Origin: Gaeumannomyces sp. JS-464
Taxonomy: Eukaryota > Ascomycota > Sordariomycetes > Magnaporthales > Magnaporthaceae
Length of the DNA: 64,000 bases
Assembly: GCA_002197995.1 (NCBI GenBank)
Contig: NGZR01000005.1
Location: forward strand, 62,001 to 126,000
Direction of reading: 5' to 3'
Position 1 is the stretch's first letter, and every line of letters begins with the position of its first letter. Below are positions 1-10,897 of the stretch, piece by piece. A model generated the notes under the pieces. The model saw only the letters and a program-made list of their open reading frames with translations. It was not told where the DNA came from and searched no databases. Position numbers and translations under genes: made by a program.

Positions 1-29
1 CAAACGTACCTACAAGCAACTTCACCACC

Positions 30-1078
30 ATGACCAAGCTATTTTCACCAATCAGGGTCGGGGAGGCGCACTTGGCCCACCGCATCGCCATGGCGCCGCT
101 GACCCGGTACCGCAACACCGATGACTTCTTGCCCATAGATCCGGTCGTCGAAGGTGGGCTGCCCCTCCTCCTCCCTTGCCCAGGTCTGCTTGCTTCCCCG
201 GCTAACACTTGTCGGCGACTCCAGAGTATTGTGAGCAGCGCGCAAGCGTTCCTGGAACGCCCATAGTCTCCGAGGCCACTTTGATCTCTCCCACCGCCGG
301 AGGCGACACGACCAACGTTCCGGGCATCTGGTCGGACGCGCAAGTGGCGGCGTGGCGGCCCATTACAGACGCGGTCCATGCCAAAGGGACATTCATACAC
401 TCCCAGCTGTGGCACCAGGGCCGCGCCGGCCTCGTCAAGCCCAAGGGAGCGAGCGACGGCTCGAAGCAGGCCGCGCCCAAGACGGTCCTGCACTCTTCGA
501 GCGCGGTGCCCATCGCCCCTGGAGCCCAAGCACCCGAGGCCATGACCGAGGATCAGATCTGGCAGACCATCGCCGACTACGCCGCCGCCGCCAAGAACGC
601 CATCGCCGCCGGCTTCGACGGCGTCGAGATCCACGGCGCGAATGGCTACCTCCCGGATCAGTTCCTCCAGGACGTGTCCAACCGCCGGACCGACGCCTGG
701 GGCGGCTCCATCGAAAATCGCGCGCGCTTCCACCTCGAAGTCACCAAGGCCGTCGTGGCGGCTGTCGGCGCACAGCGCGTCGGCATCCGCCTGAGCCCGT
801 ACAGTGACTTCGGGGGCATGCTCATGGAGGATCCCGACCCAACGTTCCGCCACCTCGTATCTCAACTGCGCGAGTTCCAGGGCTTGGCACACCTGCACTT
901 GATCGAAGCCCGCATCAGCGGCAACATCGAGGCCGACTGCGGCTCGGGCAAGAGCGTCGACTGGCTGGTCGAGCTGTGGGATAACAATCACATTGTTGCC
1001 CGAACCGGAACACCTCAGCATCCTGACCCTCCCAACTCCACGGGGAAAAAAAGGCCCAGTATTACTAGGCGACGTTAA
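30..1078 (+). pseudogene. Old Yellow Enzyme (NADPH:flavin oxidoreductase), 3'-truncated
   Basis: FMN-dependent ene-reductase of the OYE family, which reduces activated C=C bonds with NADPH. Exon 1 is 30-153 (good ATG context CACCACCATGA). A 71-bp intron (154-224) has donor GTGGGC and branch motif GCTAAC at 201. Exon 2 starts at 225 and restores the frame into YCEQRASVPG. Visible family motifs are MAPLTR near the N-terminus, QLWHQGR, the HGANGYL substrate-binding His/Asn pair, the GGSIENRAR segment and RLSPYSDFGGM. Family similarity runs to the ELWDNN block at about 980-988. After that the reading frame continues for 30 unrelated residues to a stop at 1076-1078. Roughly the last 90-100 residues expected for a 370-380 aa OYE, including the C-terminal strands of the barrel, are missing, and I do not find them downstream. 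I therefore call it a truncated pseudogene; a diverged short form is less likely. Confidence 0.8.
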
Positions 1079-1679
1079 AGCAATAACCCGAAATTACTAT
1101 GTACTTGCAAGAGAAATATCGCCCGTCTGCAGGCGAGAGACTAATATACACCCCGTCCCTGGAGCTGATCAAGCAAATATTTAGGGCGGAATCCGCTCGG
1201 GGGTTAGCCGCCTGGGTCCGTAGGAGACGGTGACAGAGCCCTAAATACCTCCATAACGCACCGATCCCCCATTACCCGAATCTGTTTGAGGCCATTTGTG
1301 GGCGTTACCCAACTGCGGCGCGCTCGAACGTAAGCTAGCGGCACCTGCTTCGCCAGCGGGTGGTGGCTTGGAAGTGGAAAGTCGGCGGAACTCCGCCACC
1401 AGGGGCATCACCACCAGTCAGAACACAGGTGTGATGGCATGTCACCCCTGCATTCTTCGGTTGGAATTTCCGCAGACGACGGAGCCCCGACCTCTCGCGT
1501 GGATTCCAAGTCGTCTTCTGGGGACAGCACAACGATTTGGGGCAAACTTGTTGCATATATCTTTAGCGGAACGCCCTCTTCTTAGCAACCTAACATGATG
1601 GGGTACCCGCACACCATCTACATTATACATACAAAAGATCTGACACCAGTCTACCAGCCCCGACCTCCAATCTCCTACA
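989..1679. other. Non-coding stretch replacing the OYE 3' end
   Basis: No open frame here resembles a known protein. The sequence after about 988 has no similarity to the missing OYE C-terminus, so 985-990 is a probable rearrangement breakpoint. It is less GC-rich at 1060-1180 than the flanking genes. I looked for LTR-like ends (the block begins near TGTTGCCC) and terminal inverted repeats and found no convincing pair. The final part is presumably the SDR promoter and leader. Confidence 0.5.
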
Positions 1680-2852
1680 ATGCCCATACCTACCAGCTCA
1701 AACACCATCGTCGCCCACCAAGCAAGCGAGGATCAGCCACCCCTCAGCATCAAGGGGGACCTGGCCAGGCTGCGCTGGTCCACCAAGAACCCCCCTGCCG
1801 ACCCAGCCGTCTCCTTCGCCGGCAAGACGGTGCTCGTGACGGGCGCCAACACGGGGCTCGGCTTTGCGGCGGCCCTGAGTTACGCCGCCAAAGGCGCCTC
1901 CCGCCTCGTCCTGGCCGTGCGGTCCGCAGCCAAGGGCGATGCAGCGCGACGGGACATCGCCGCGCGCACCGGCATGGCCGCCGATTCCATCGCGGTCGTG
2001 ACGGTCGACCTCGCCTCGTTCGACTCGGTCCGCGACTTCGCTGCCCGCCTTGCCGAGGTGGCGCCCCGCCTCGACGTCGCTCTTCTGAACGCGGGGCTCG
2101 CGAACCCGAGCTTCAGACGCAGCGAGGCGGGCTGGGAGACGGCGGTCCAGGTCAACGTGCTGGGGTCGACCCTGATGGCCGTGCTCATCCTGCCGCTGCT
2201 GCAGGCCGCGGCCGACAGCCACGGTGGCCAGCCGCATCTAACCTTTGTCAACAGCGTCGGACACGCCGATGTCAAACGCGAGTGGCTGGGCGAGTTCGGC
2301 GACAGCTTGCTCAAGGCGGCAAACGACGAGGCTACATTCGACCTGAGCAGGCACTACAGAATGGTCAAGCTTCTAGCCATGGCATCCGTGCGAGCCATCG
2401 CCCGGAGTCCGGCGGCTGAAGGGGTGGATGGTTCCGGTCGGCCGCGCATTATCGTCAACTCGTGCTGCCCGTATCTCTGCAAGACCGATCTCGGCCGGGA
2501 GTTCTCCTTTCTTCAAAAGGCTGTCACGGTTGTCTTCCAGGCTCTCTTTGCCCGCTCCGCCGAGGAGGGGGCCCGGACGCTGGTCGGTGCCACAGCGCTC
2601 GGCCCCGAAAGCCACGGCCGGTTCTGGCATCACGACGTGCTATACCCGTGAGTCTCTCGTCCCTGTGGTAGAAACGTAGATCATGAGCCTTGACTAACAA
2701 ACTTCTTTCTCTCCTGTCGCAACAGTGTGGGCGACCTGGCCCAAGACAGCACTTTTATGGACAGGACATGGGCCGAGATCATGGAGGCCCTCCTCGAAGT
2801 GCAGCCTGACCTTGGCAGCCATTTGGAAAGCTGGGCATCTTTTGGGAGATAA
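1680..2852 (+). CDS. Short-chain dehydrogenase/reductase (SDR), retinol-dehydrogenase-like
   Basis: NAD(P)-dependent oxidoreductase, about 364 aa, two exons: 1680-2647 and 2726-2852. The 78-bp intron has donor GTGAGT, branch TGACTAAC at 2691 and acceptor AACAG. The Rossmann glycine motif is T54-G-A-N-T-G-L-G61, the NAG motif is at N137-A-G139, and the catalytic pair is Y226-x-x-x-K230. The layout and the C-terminal extension past the active site resemble fungal RDH12/WW-domain-oxidoreductase-like SDRs, whose substrates are diverse lipids or polyketides. No signal peptide is visible, so it is probably cytosolic or ER-facing. It is the only gene of the 1-11 kb group with a fully open frame. It lies between a truncated OYE (same strand) and the convergent P450-reductase relic. 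The substrate cannot be named. Confidence 0.85.
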
Positions 2853-2938
2853 AACAGTCTCGGCATAGAGTCCCCCTGCACAGGCAGCAGAGAGTAGAGG
2901 CCTTTGTGCGAGTATGCGTAGACTTCCGCGAGACAACG

Positions 2939-2966
2939 TTTTTTTTTTTTTTTTTTTTTTTTTTTT
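2939..2966 (+). repeat. Poly-T tract, 28 nt
   Basis: Uninterrupted run of T just downstream of the SDR stop codon, between convergent genes. It is one of several homopolymer A/T runs of more than 20 nt in the non-coding parts of the window. Confidence 0.95.
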
Positions 2967-3128
2967 CCATCACTCCTCTAGTGCTGGTAGTCTAAGCACC
3001 AATTCAACTACGTGCCACGCATGTGTACATACATGGAAAGTTTCTTTAAGCTTTAAGTGACCCTAAGCACACTCCATCGCTCCAAACAAACGCTACATGT
3101 CATAATCAAGCCAGGAAACACAAGCGAA

Positions 3129-6100
3129 CTAGGTGAAAACCTCGGCGACATACCTTCCCGAACTAATGCACCCATCCCACCACGCCTCCTGGTCCTCATC
3201 AGCACTAACCTTTCCAGCAAGTAGATCAGCTTGGAACAGCACAAGCGCGAGGTCGTTCTTGACACCGTCGGCGAGCTTCTTGGCGCCGCAGACGAACACG
3301 ACGGCGCCCTAGCTCCACAGCTTTACCAAGTCGTCTCTCCGCGTCTCTACCGGGTCGGTGACGTATTTCCTGTCTCCGGCGCGGGAATACGCGCGGTCCA
3401 CGGTGACGACGTTGGATAGCGCGTCCAGCTCGGCGCGGTAGAGGTCGTGGCTGTTTTGCAGCCGAAGAGGAGCAGCATGTTGGGCGCGGGCGCAGGGGCG
3501 AGGGAGCGCTGCTGCACGAAGCCGAGGAACGGCGCGATGCCTGTGCCGGCAGCGATCATGACAACGGGCGTCGAGCTAGTGGGTAGGCGGAAGAGTTGGC
3601 AGGAGTCCTTTTGGCTCGTTTGGATGGAGACAGGCAGCGCCGAGGAGGCGGATAGGGCTGCGAGGTAGTTTGAGCCCACGCCGCGGGTCGGTGATGTGGA
3701 CTGGTCCACAACGGAAAAGGCCAGGGTCGCGAGGAGCTGGTTGCTGAGTTGGGATTGGCTGGTGGTGGCCAGGTAGCCTGGGCTGGAGGAGAAGCGTATG
3801 TCCGTGACTGCATGCGCGGGAGGGGCGTGATAAAGACGGGGAGTGGCAGGGGCAGAGAGGATTGGGGGATGGGGAGAGGATGGAGAGCAGGCTTTGTGGA
3901 GTGGCTTCGAAATCGGACGACTTGATGTTGGCGAGCTGGTCCCGGGTGGCGTCGTCCACGGCGTATTTGGCGAGCTGGTCCAAACACAGCCAGGCTGCCG
4001 ACGGCGCGTCGCAGGTCGCGTCCCGCAAAGAGATGGGATGCGGCGATGGGGAGTCGACCGGGACGTTGTCGAGCCTGAATCCGGATACGGAACTGACGGT
4101 AACAACGAACTCGTAGCGGGATAGGCATGACTTGTACATGCCAGTCGGCGTCGTAGGCCATGCCCTCGGGGAGCAGGATCTCGAGGTGGCCTTTTTCTGG
4201 GCGGCTGGTGGCTGGGTCGACGGCGAGGGTTTTTGCGTGGGTGACTGTTGCGGTGGAAAAGCCCGGGGGAAGGGTGGGTCTGGGCTGGAATGTCCGGTCG
4301 GGGGCTTTGGAGATTATTACTGAAATTGCAGTAGGAGTGACGGCTGTGTCGGTGCTGGGCTGTAGAGAAGCTAGGAGCAGGCCGGTCCACATGTCCAAGA
4401 CTTCGAACGCGTCGTCCTTGGCGTTGTTGATCCTGCCCCTCTCCAGCAGCCTCTCGGCACCGGCTGCAGCAAGTAGAGCGTCGAGGAGCAAGGGCACAAG
4501 GTAAAAGGTCTTGGTCCAGTCGCTGTGTGCGCACCCCAGCACGGCAAATTGCTTGCTGTTCAAGTCGCCAGGCTGGAGGGTCTCTGCCCAGGCCATAAAC
4601 TGCTTTGCGTTGGCAGCTGCTTGGCCGTGGTATGTGGCTAGGATGCAGGCGACTAGGGATGGGAGATTGTTAATGGCGCTATCCATGGTTGCGACGGCAG
4701 GGTGGAAGCCCCGGGAGGACAGGTGGGTGGACAGGCGGTTGGCGAGGGCTTCGCAGGTGCCTATGTCTGAGCCGTAGAGGATCGTGATTTGTGCGTTGGC
4801 TGGGTCGCTGACTGTTGCTGCCCCTAGGCTCGCGCCTTTTCTCCCATCGTCTCGATCACCCCTTAACTCCTTGTGCAAATCCGTGGCCGTCCTCCCCCGC
4901 CTCAACCTGGCTTTGATGTAAAACCCATCGGGCTTAATCGTCAACAAATGCTTGATTTTAAGCTGATAGCCAAGGTCATGCATGCTCAGGTCAAAGTTCT
5001 GCAGCAACATGGCCATCGCCAGCTTACTCTCCTGCCACGTAAACGGCATGCCCAGGCAGATGCGCTGCCCGTTCCCAAACGGCTTCCATGCATTGGGCGG
5101 CAGGGCTTCGAACTTGTCCTGCAGCATGCGCTCGGGCTTCCACTCGTCTGCGTCGGCGCCGTACACGGCCTTGTCTCTGTGGATTGGGTCCAGGAGGCAG
5201 CAGACTGCTTCGCCGGGCTCGATCAGGTACTTGCCCGCGAGCAGCTTGGGTTTGTACGGCGTGACGTAGAAGGCTACTGCGGTGGGCATCAAGCGCAAAG
5301 CTTCGCGGAAAACGGCGTCCAGGTAGTGAGCTTTTGGATGTGCGATAATGTAACCTGCTCCGTGCCGACGACGTCGTCCACCTCCTGCTGGGCTTTGGCG
5401 AGGGTTTCGGGGTGCTTGAGGAGGAAGTACGTCGCGAACGACAGCATGCCGGATGTGGCCTCGTGACCCGCCACCAGGAAAGTGATGAGGTTTCGCACGA
5501 CCTCGTCGTCGTTCAACTTCTCGCCCGTCTCCGGGTCGGCGTTCTTGAGCATGGCATTAAGAAAATCATGCCTCGCCACGGGGTGTGCCCGCCTCTCCTC
5601 CACCATCCCCCTGCAGAGGTCCGTCATGAGCTGAATGTCCTTCTTGAACTTGCGCATAGCCCTGGGCCTGAAAACACCCGCCCAGTCTGGCAGCATGGAC
5701 TGGATGTCGGCCTCGCTGAGAATGGCGACCATGTGCTTGACAAAGGGGTGGTGCTGCCCATCGCGGTAAAAGCTGTTAAAACGGCAGTCCATCATGCACA
5801 ACGCTATCGTGTCCAGCGTCAGCCGCGTGTAGTCCTGCGCCAGGTCGATGCGCTCCTCGGGCCCGTGGCGCGCCCACTTCAGACACAGCTGCTCGGCGCA
5901 GTCCTTCATCTCGTCAAACATGCTGCGGACGCTGAGCGGGCTAAAAATGGGCTTGAGGATGCGGTGCGTGATCCCCCACTGCCTGCTGCCGTGGTGTGGT
6001 GTGAACAGCGCGTCCTGTACCATCTGCCGCAGCGTCGACACGCCGCTCGTCACCAGCTTGCGCCAGCGCGTCTCGTCGCAAACCTCGTGGGCTAGCTCTC

Positions 6101-6336
6101 TGGTGCAGACGCTGATCTCGCGCTTGCCGGCAAAGATCATCCGGAAGATGGGCCCGTACTGCTTTTGGATGCTGAGCATGGACTCGAAGGGCGCTTTGAG
6201 GTCCAGATGGGGGACGCTGCCGATGATGGGGGATTCGCTGGTAAGGGCAACTGCCCGTGGTTGGGTGTTTGATGAAGGGGCATTGCTCCGGTTCTGGGTC
6301 GGGGTCTGCGGTGATTGTCGCTGTTGTGGTGGCCAT
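3129..6336 (-). pseudogene. CYP505-type P450/NADPH-P450 reductase fusion, multiply broken
   Basis: Remnant of a self-sufficient fatty-acid-hydroxylase-type cytochrome P450. From the 5' end on the minus strand: the P450 domain with I-helix AGHEATS, the EALR (ExxR) motif and heme loop FGNGQRICLG (Cys ligand intact); an FMN domain (ILYGSDIGTCEALA); then FAD/NADPH-binding segments (MIAAGTGIAPFLGF and VVFVCGAKKLADG) to a stop at 3129-3131. Lesions seen: no ATG in the frame of the first P450 block (the ATG at 6336 is in another frame); a one-base shift at about 5322-5330, just before ExxR; frame changes at about 4110-4140, 3810-3850 and 3455; and an in-frame TAG at 3309-3311. Some shifts sit near homopolymers, but the number of shifts plus the nonsense codon favour a pseudogene. 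No introns are needed. Its relation to the CYP505 subfamily found in sphinganine-analogue clusters is inference. Confidence 0.85.
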
Positions 6337-6847
6337 GATGGGCTGGTGATGGTGGTGATGGTGGTGATGTGGTGATGGTAATGGTGAGAGTAAATATGAT
6401 CCTTATTAGAAAGGGGTATTCTTGGCTGTTAAACCAAGGAGATCAAGCCATAAATAAACCTGCCAAACTCTGCACCGCAACAATGGAACAATAGATATCT
6501 TCGTCGAGGCGAGAAGCACAGTCGAACTTTCTAACCACACTGGCTGGCACAAACCTGATTTGACCTTCTGCTATCCCATCTTTTTTCCCCTTTCAAACCT
6601 AGCAATGAGGCATGTATTCTCACAATGCAACGCCCAAGGCTTGGCCCGGGTGATGAGGATGATCCTCGTCATCGGCGGACACGACGTCGCCGGTCCAAAA
6701 AATATCCCTCGGATCTTCTTCAAACCCAAGCATTATCGTCGCTTATTTTAACCGCTCACAACCCAAATTCCCCAGAGAAATTCCTATCCGGCCACTCATC
6801 CAAAATCCCGAACCTCGGGAGTCAAGCACGCACGTCTTCTAACAACA
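6337..6847. promoter_or_regulatory. Divergent intergenic region between P450 relic and epoxide hydrolase
   Basis: About 510 bp between head-to-head genes, so it would have held both promoters. It contains a GGTGAT/GGTAAT-type imperfect trinucleotide stretch at about 6341-6390 directly upstream of the P450 start and AT-richer sequence at 6395-6490. I cannot identify a specific transcription-factor site. Confidence 0.35.
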
Positions 6848-7870
6848 ATGGCAGGCCCCCTAGCCCCTAACGACGCACGCGTCACCCAGCACACGATCCG
6901 AGCCGCGGAGCAAACCTACCATTACCTCCAATCCCTCCCGCCCGTCGCCCCCCACGGCACCATCCTCCTCCTCCATGGCTGGCCCGGCACGGTCTAGACC
7001 TGGCGGCACTAGATCCCCACCCTGACATCCCCGCCGCTGAGCTTGCGCGTCATCGCGCCGGACGAGCTAGGGTACGGGGGAACCTCGGCGCCGCATGATG
7101 CTCGGGAGTACAGCCCGAAGAGGATGGCGTCCCACATGCGCGAGCTGGTGCAGCACGTCCTGGCCGACGAGGACGACAAGAGGGTCTTGCTGATGGGACA
7201 CGACTGGGGCGCTGCATTGGCCTGGCGCATGGCCGCGCTCTGGACGCCCGACCTGCTCAGGGGTGTCGTCTGCCTCAACGTGCCCTACCTCCCGCCCGAC
7301 CGAAACGCCTTCGTCGACCTGGACGCGTGCGTGGCCGCCATCCCGTCGCTGCGGTACATGCGGCAGCTCGCAGGGGACGAAGCCGTGTCCATCATCGACG
7401 ACCCTGCAGACTCCCACGCCAACCTCCGCGGGTTTCTCAACGGCATCTACGACGGCCGTGGCCCAAACGGCGAGGAGTCCTTTACCGTCTCTGAGGGCGT
7501 GCAAAAGCCCGAGACGCTGAGGGTTATCGGGCCGGCCAAGCTGATGAGCAAGGACTGGGTGGACATGTACGTGCGTCAGTTTGCCAGCCGGTCGTTCCGC
7601 GGGCCCACGAACTGGTACCGGACCAGGCGGGTCAACTACGAGGACGAGAAGGGGGTCGAGGTGTCGTTGATACAAATCCCCAGCATGGTGGTCATGGCGG
7701 CGGGGGACGAGGCGCTGCCGCCGATGCTTGCCGACGGGATGGAGTCGTGGTTTGGGGAGGGGGTGTTGCGCAAGGAGGTTATCGATGGCGGGCATTGGGC
7801 GCACTGGGAGCATGTGGAAAGGGTCAACGGGCTGCTGCTTGGGTTTCTGGGTGGTGTACTGGAGGTGTGA
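6848..7870 (+). pseudogene. Soluble epoxide hydrolase-like alpha/beta hydrolase with two in-frame stops
   Basis: Alpha/beta-hydrolase of the epoxide hydrolase family, which opens epoxides to diols through an Asp nucleophile. The frame from ATG 6848 runs 340 codons to TGA at 7868-7870 with no frame shift. Visible motifs are HGWPG (oxyanion loop), GHDWGAALAW (Asp nucleophile) and GGHWAHWEH (catalytic His near the end). Two TAG codons interrupt it at 6995-6997 and 7010-7012, right after HGWPG, in the place where relatives have a W...WRHQIP segment. The second TAG lies exactly where a Gln codon is expected (CAG to TAG, a CpA to TpA change). The 21 bp spanning both stops begin with GT and end with AG but are far too short for an intron. 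A shorter product from an internal ATG at about 7130 would lack the oxyanion loop. The copy is probably inactive. Confidence 0.85.
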
Positions 7871-8529
7871 TTGCCTTTGCGTGATCCAGCATGGGCTGTG
7901 ACAAATGGCTCATGCTAAAATTAGCGCTCCCATCTTTGATAGTGGCAACGGTTTTCAGCATGCGCAATCGCGTACAGAGTCTAGACCCAAAATCCCTGCG
8001 CAGATCCGATTGCCTGGGTAGCTTTGACGAGAAAGCTTGACCCAGTCAAGACGCGTATGCCGAGGTTTATACACCGCCTCGACGGGAAATGCCGTGGCCT
8101 CGTGAACCTGTTTAATATTTGCCCATCTTGGATTTCTCGTGCGTGATGTCGCTTTTGCGTAGCACCCTTGCCCCCATTGCCGACCTAGAGCAGACAGTCG
8201 GGAATATCCTGTCTTATCGGCGAGGTGGAGGGATTTTTGCTATTGGCAGTTGTTAGACACTTCAAGGGCGCCCGGTTCGTGATAGTGGTATTGGGGCTGT
8301 GGAGGGTAGGTGGAGGAGGTTCACCAAGTGCCTCCCTAATCTTGAGATCGTGGGACTCCATGCGCATCACTCGGTCGCGAGAGATGCCAATGGACGAAAA
8401 GGTCGTGAGAGATAAAGCCATGTCGGGAGCTGCGTTGTCTTGGGTCTGGTTAGGCCAGCAATATCACTTCATCTCTTTTGCTTTTTGCGCTTACACTGCG
8501 TCACTTGTCTCCCACATATCAGGCTTACA
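7871..8529. other. Intergenic, no feature recognised
   Basis: Between the epoxide hydrolase stop and the start of the oxoamine-synthase relic. No coding signature in six frames. The last 100 bp are pyrimidine-rich and may hold the promoter and leader of the next gene. Confidence 0.4.
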
Positions 8530-10897
8530 ATGGCCTCCTACCAGCAACTCCCAGACGAGGAACCATCATCCGATCCCTCGGACCCGGCCGACGGGCAACA
8601 TGCAAAACTCCCGCAAGTCAGCCAGGCTGGCAAGCTCAAAGAGCTCGCCTACCTGGGCATGACGCGCCTGCAAATCATCCTCCTCTCTAGCCCCATGACC
8701 CGCGCCTTACACGTCTCCCCATCATCATCCAAGCCATCATCACCATGGTCAGGCCACAAGCATGGCCCCCTCTCCACTACTGGGCTCTTCAACTCCCACT
8801 ACATCGAGCCCATGTTCCTCTGGTGGGGCTCAACACCCGCATCCTCCTCGGCCCAGCCGTCGGCTGCATATCCGTCAAGGACTCGTTCGACAGCAGACAA
8901 GCCGGCTGCGTCAACGGCGCATCCACAACTACGCCGGCTCCTACCTGGCCACGGAGCGCTCAGACGCCCTGCACAAGCTATGCCTGGACGAACTCCCCGT
9001 CACGCTGGACTCGGGCGTGCTCCTGGACGCCGTGCATGAAGAAATCGCGCGCTTTTGGTCAGCCGACTTTGCCATGACCACCAGCACGGGCTACGGGTCA
9101 AACTACTTTCGCCATGCCGGCGCTGCTGGCCATGCTGCGCGAGCAAGGCAGACGGGTCGCCGTCCTCTGCGACGAGCACTGCCACAACTCCATCTTCACG
9201 GGCGTGTACCTCGGCATGGGGCGGCTCGGCGGCGTCACCTTCGGCAGGTTTGCGCACAGCAACCCAGCCGTGCTAGGAAAGATGCTCAACGACATCACCC
9301 CCGATACCGTCAAGCTCGTTGTGGTCGAGGGCCTGTATAGCATGGAGGGCGACGTGCCACCCCTTTCCGCCCTGGCCTCCCTCAAGCAAAAACACAACTT
9401 CATCCTCTACTGCGACGAGGCGCACTCCTTCCTCTCCCTCGGCAAGACAGGCCGCGGCTGCTTCGAGCACGCCACCGACGCTGGTATCGCCCTGCCCCCG
9501 GACCTGATCGACATCCGCACCGGGACGCTTTCCAAAGCAGTTGGTGGCATTGGCGGATACATCGCCGGGAAGTCCACCTTTATCTCGCATCTCACCTCGC
9601 ACCCGCAGCAACAAATCTCAGCCGCAACCCTCGTCCAAACCCTCTGGGTTATCCGCCAGCCCCTCCTCGCCCGGCGAAACCTCTCCCGCCTCTGTGCGAC
9701 CGCCACCTTTTGCCGATAGGAACTTGGCCGTCTGGGCGTGTACGCCTACGGCAGGTCGTCCCGGTTTGGACCAGTAGATCCTCCGTGTCGGCCAGGTTCT
9801 CGTACGAGCTCCGCCGCCGCGGTGTGCTTGCCTCCCCCATCACCACGCCCGCCGTGCCCTTCTGGAGAGCCGCGTGCGGGCGAACCTCTCGGCCGACCTT
9901 CGCCCGACGACGTCGACAGGCTGGTCTACGCCATCGTCGGAGCGGCAAAACACACGGGCGTCATCCAGTCCCGCGGCGGCGGCAAAGTCCCCACGCGGCC
10001 ATGCTGGGCATGTCGAGAAGCAAGATGCCCGACGGACTGACCAACGACGACGACCACGACGACATGCTGCAAGCCGAAGCCCGTTCTGCCTTCGACGTCA
10101 TCAGCACGCTGATCCTGCACACATCCCGCGCGACGCCACACTCCCGCCCGGCAGCCCTGACAGCCGCCGGCCACGCTGCCAGGCAAATGTACGGCATGGC
10201 CTCGGGCGGCTCGCGCTGGATCTCGGGCACCTTCCCGCCGCACATATCTGCAGAGGAGCTCATCGCGGCGCGCACAGGCACTGAAGCCGCCATGACCTTC
10301 CAGGACGCCGGCATCTCGCTTGCCTCCACCATTGCGGCGCTGGCTCGGCCTATGTTGGGGGCCAAGAGGCATGTGATGCTGTTCCCTGTGAGGCCTGGGA
10401 GTCGGCACGCTCGACGACGGCTGGCACTGGCCCCGCCTGCGCTCAGCAGGAAAGACCGGCTGCGGGTGCTGCGCTACGCCGACGAGAAGGAGGTTGTGCG
10501 CGCGCGCGCACGAGGTTGGGGCGGACCGCCGGGGCTGCGTGACGGTGTACGTGGAGCTGGCGACGGTATCAGCCTTGCACAAACCAGAGCAACACTCGGC
10601 TCGTTAGCCCAATCCATCGGGCGCAAAACACCCTTGACCATCCTCCTCCACGACATGCGCCGCCCATCTCGCGACCTGATCGACATCTCCCAACCCTTGC
10701 CCGAGGGAAAGCATATCCACGCGGCCATCTTTGGCGTTTGCGCCGCCTCGGACGTGCAAGTAGCCTACCTGGCCGGAGGAGAAAACCTCATCAGGGAGCT
10801 GCGATACACCAGCCGCGGGTACAAGTACACGACGTCGATGCCGCCGTTTGTGGTGAACATGGTTGTTGCTGGGCTGCGTGAATCGAGCCCTAGCTAG
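8530..10897 (+). pseudogene. Tandem alpha-oxoamine synthase (serine palmitoyltransferase-like), broken
   Basis: PLP-dependent alpha-oxoamine synthase family (SPT, AONS, KBL), which condenses an acyl thioester with an amino acid. The likely start is ATG 8530 with a hydrophilic N-terminus. Module 1 spans about 8750-10000: NYAGSYLATERSDALHKLC, STGYGSN, DEHCHNSIFTG, VVEGLYSMEGDVPPL, YCDEAHSFLSLGKTGRGCFE, and TLSKAVGGIGGY with the PLP lysine (about 9535), then ASPITTPAVPFW and RLVYAIVGAAK. Module 2 spans about 10080-10897: YGMASGGSRWISGTFPPHI, GTEAAMTF, and VAYLAGGENLIRELRYTSRG followed by TTSMPPFVVNMV. In module 2 I see no lysine where the PLP lysine should be, as in the non-catalytic LCB1 subunit. 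The conserved blocks fall in all three frames, with at least five shifts (around 8700, 8850, 8930, 9110, 9700-9900), so it is probably a pseudogene. The sphinganine-analogue pathway role is inference from the neighbours. Confidence 0.75.

Noticed and set aside
990..1600. Solo LTR or small transposon inserted in the OYE gene
   Set aside because: The sequence begins near a TG, but I found no matching CA end, target duplication, inverted repeats or resumed OYE coding.
6992..7012. Mini-intron removing the two epoxide-hydrolase stops
   Set aside because: A 21-bp GT..AG interval is far below the size of any intron in this window (56 bp or more) and lacks a branch point.
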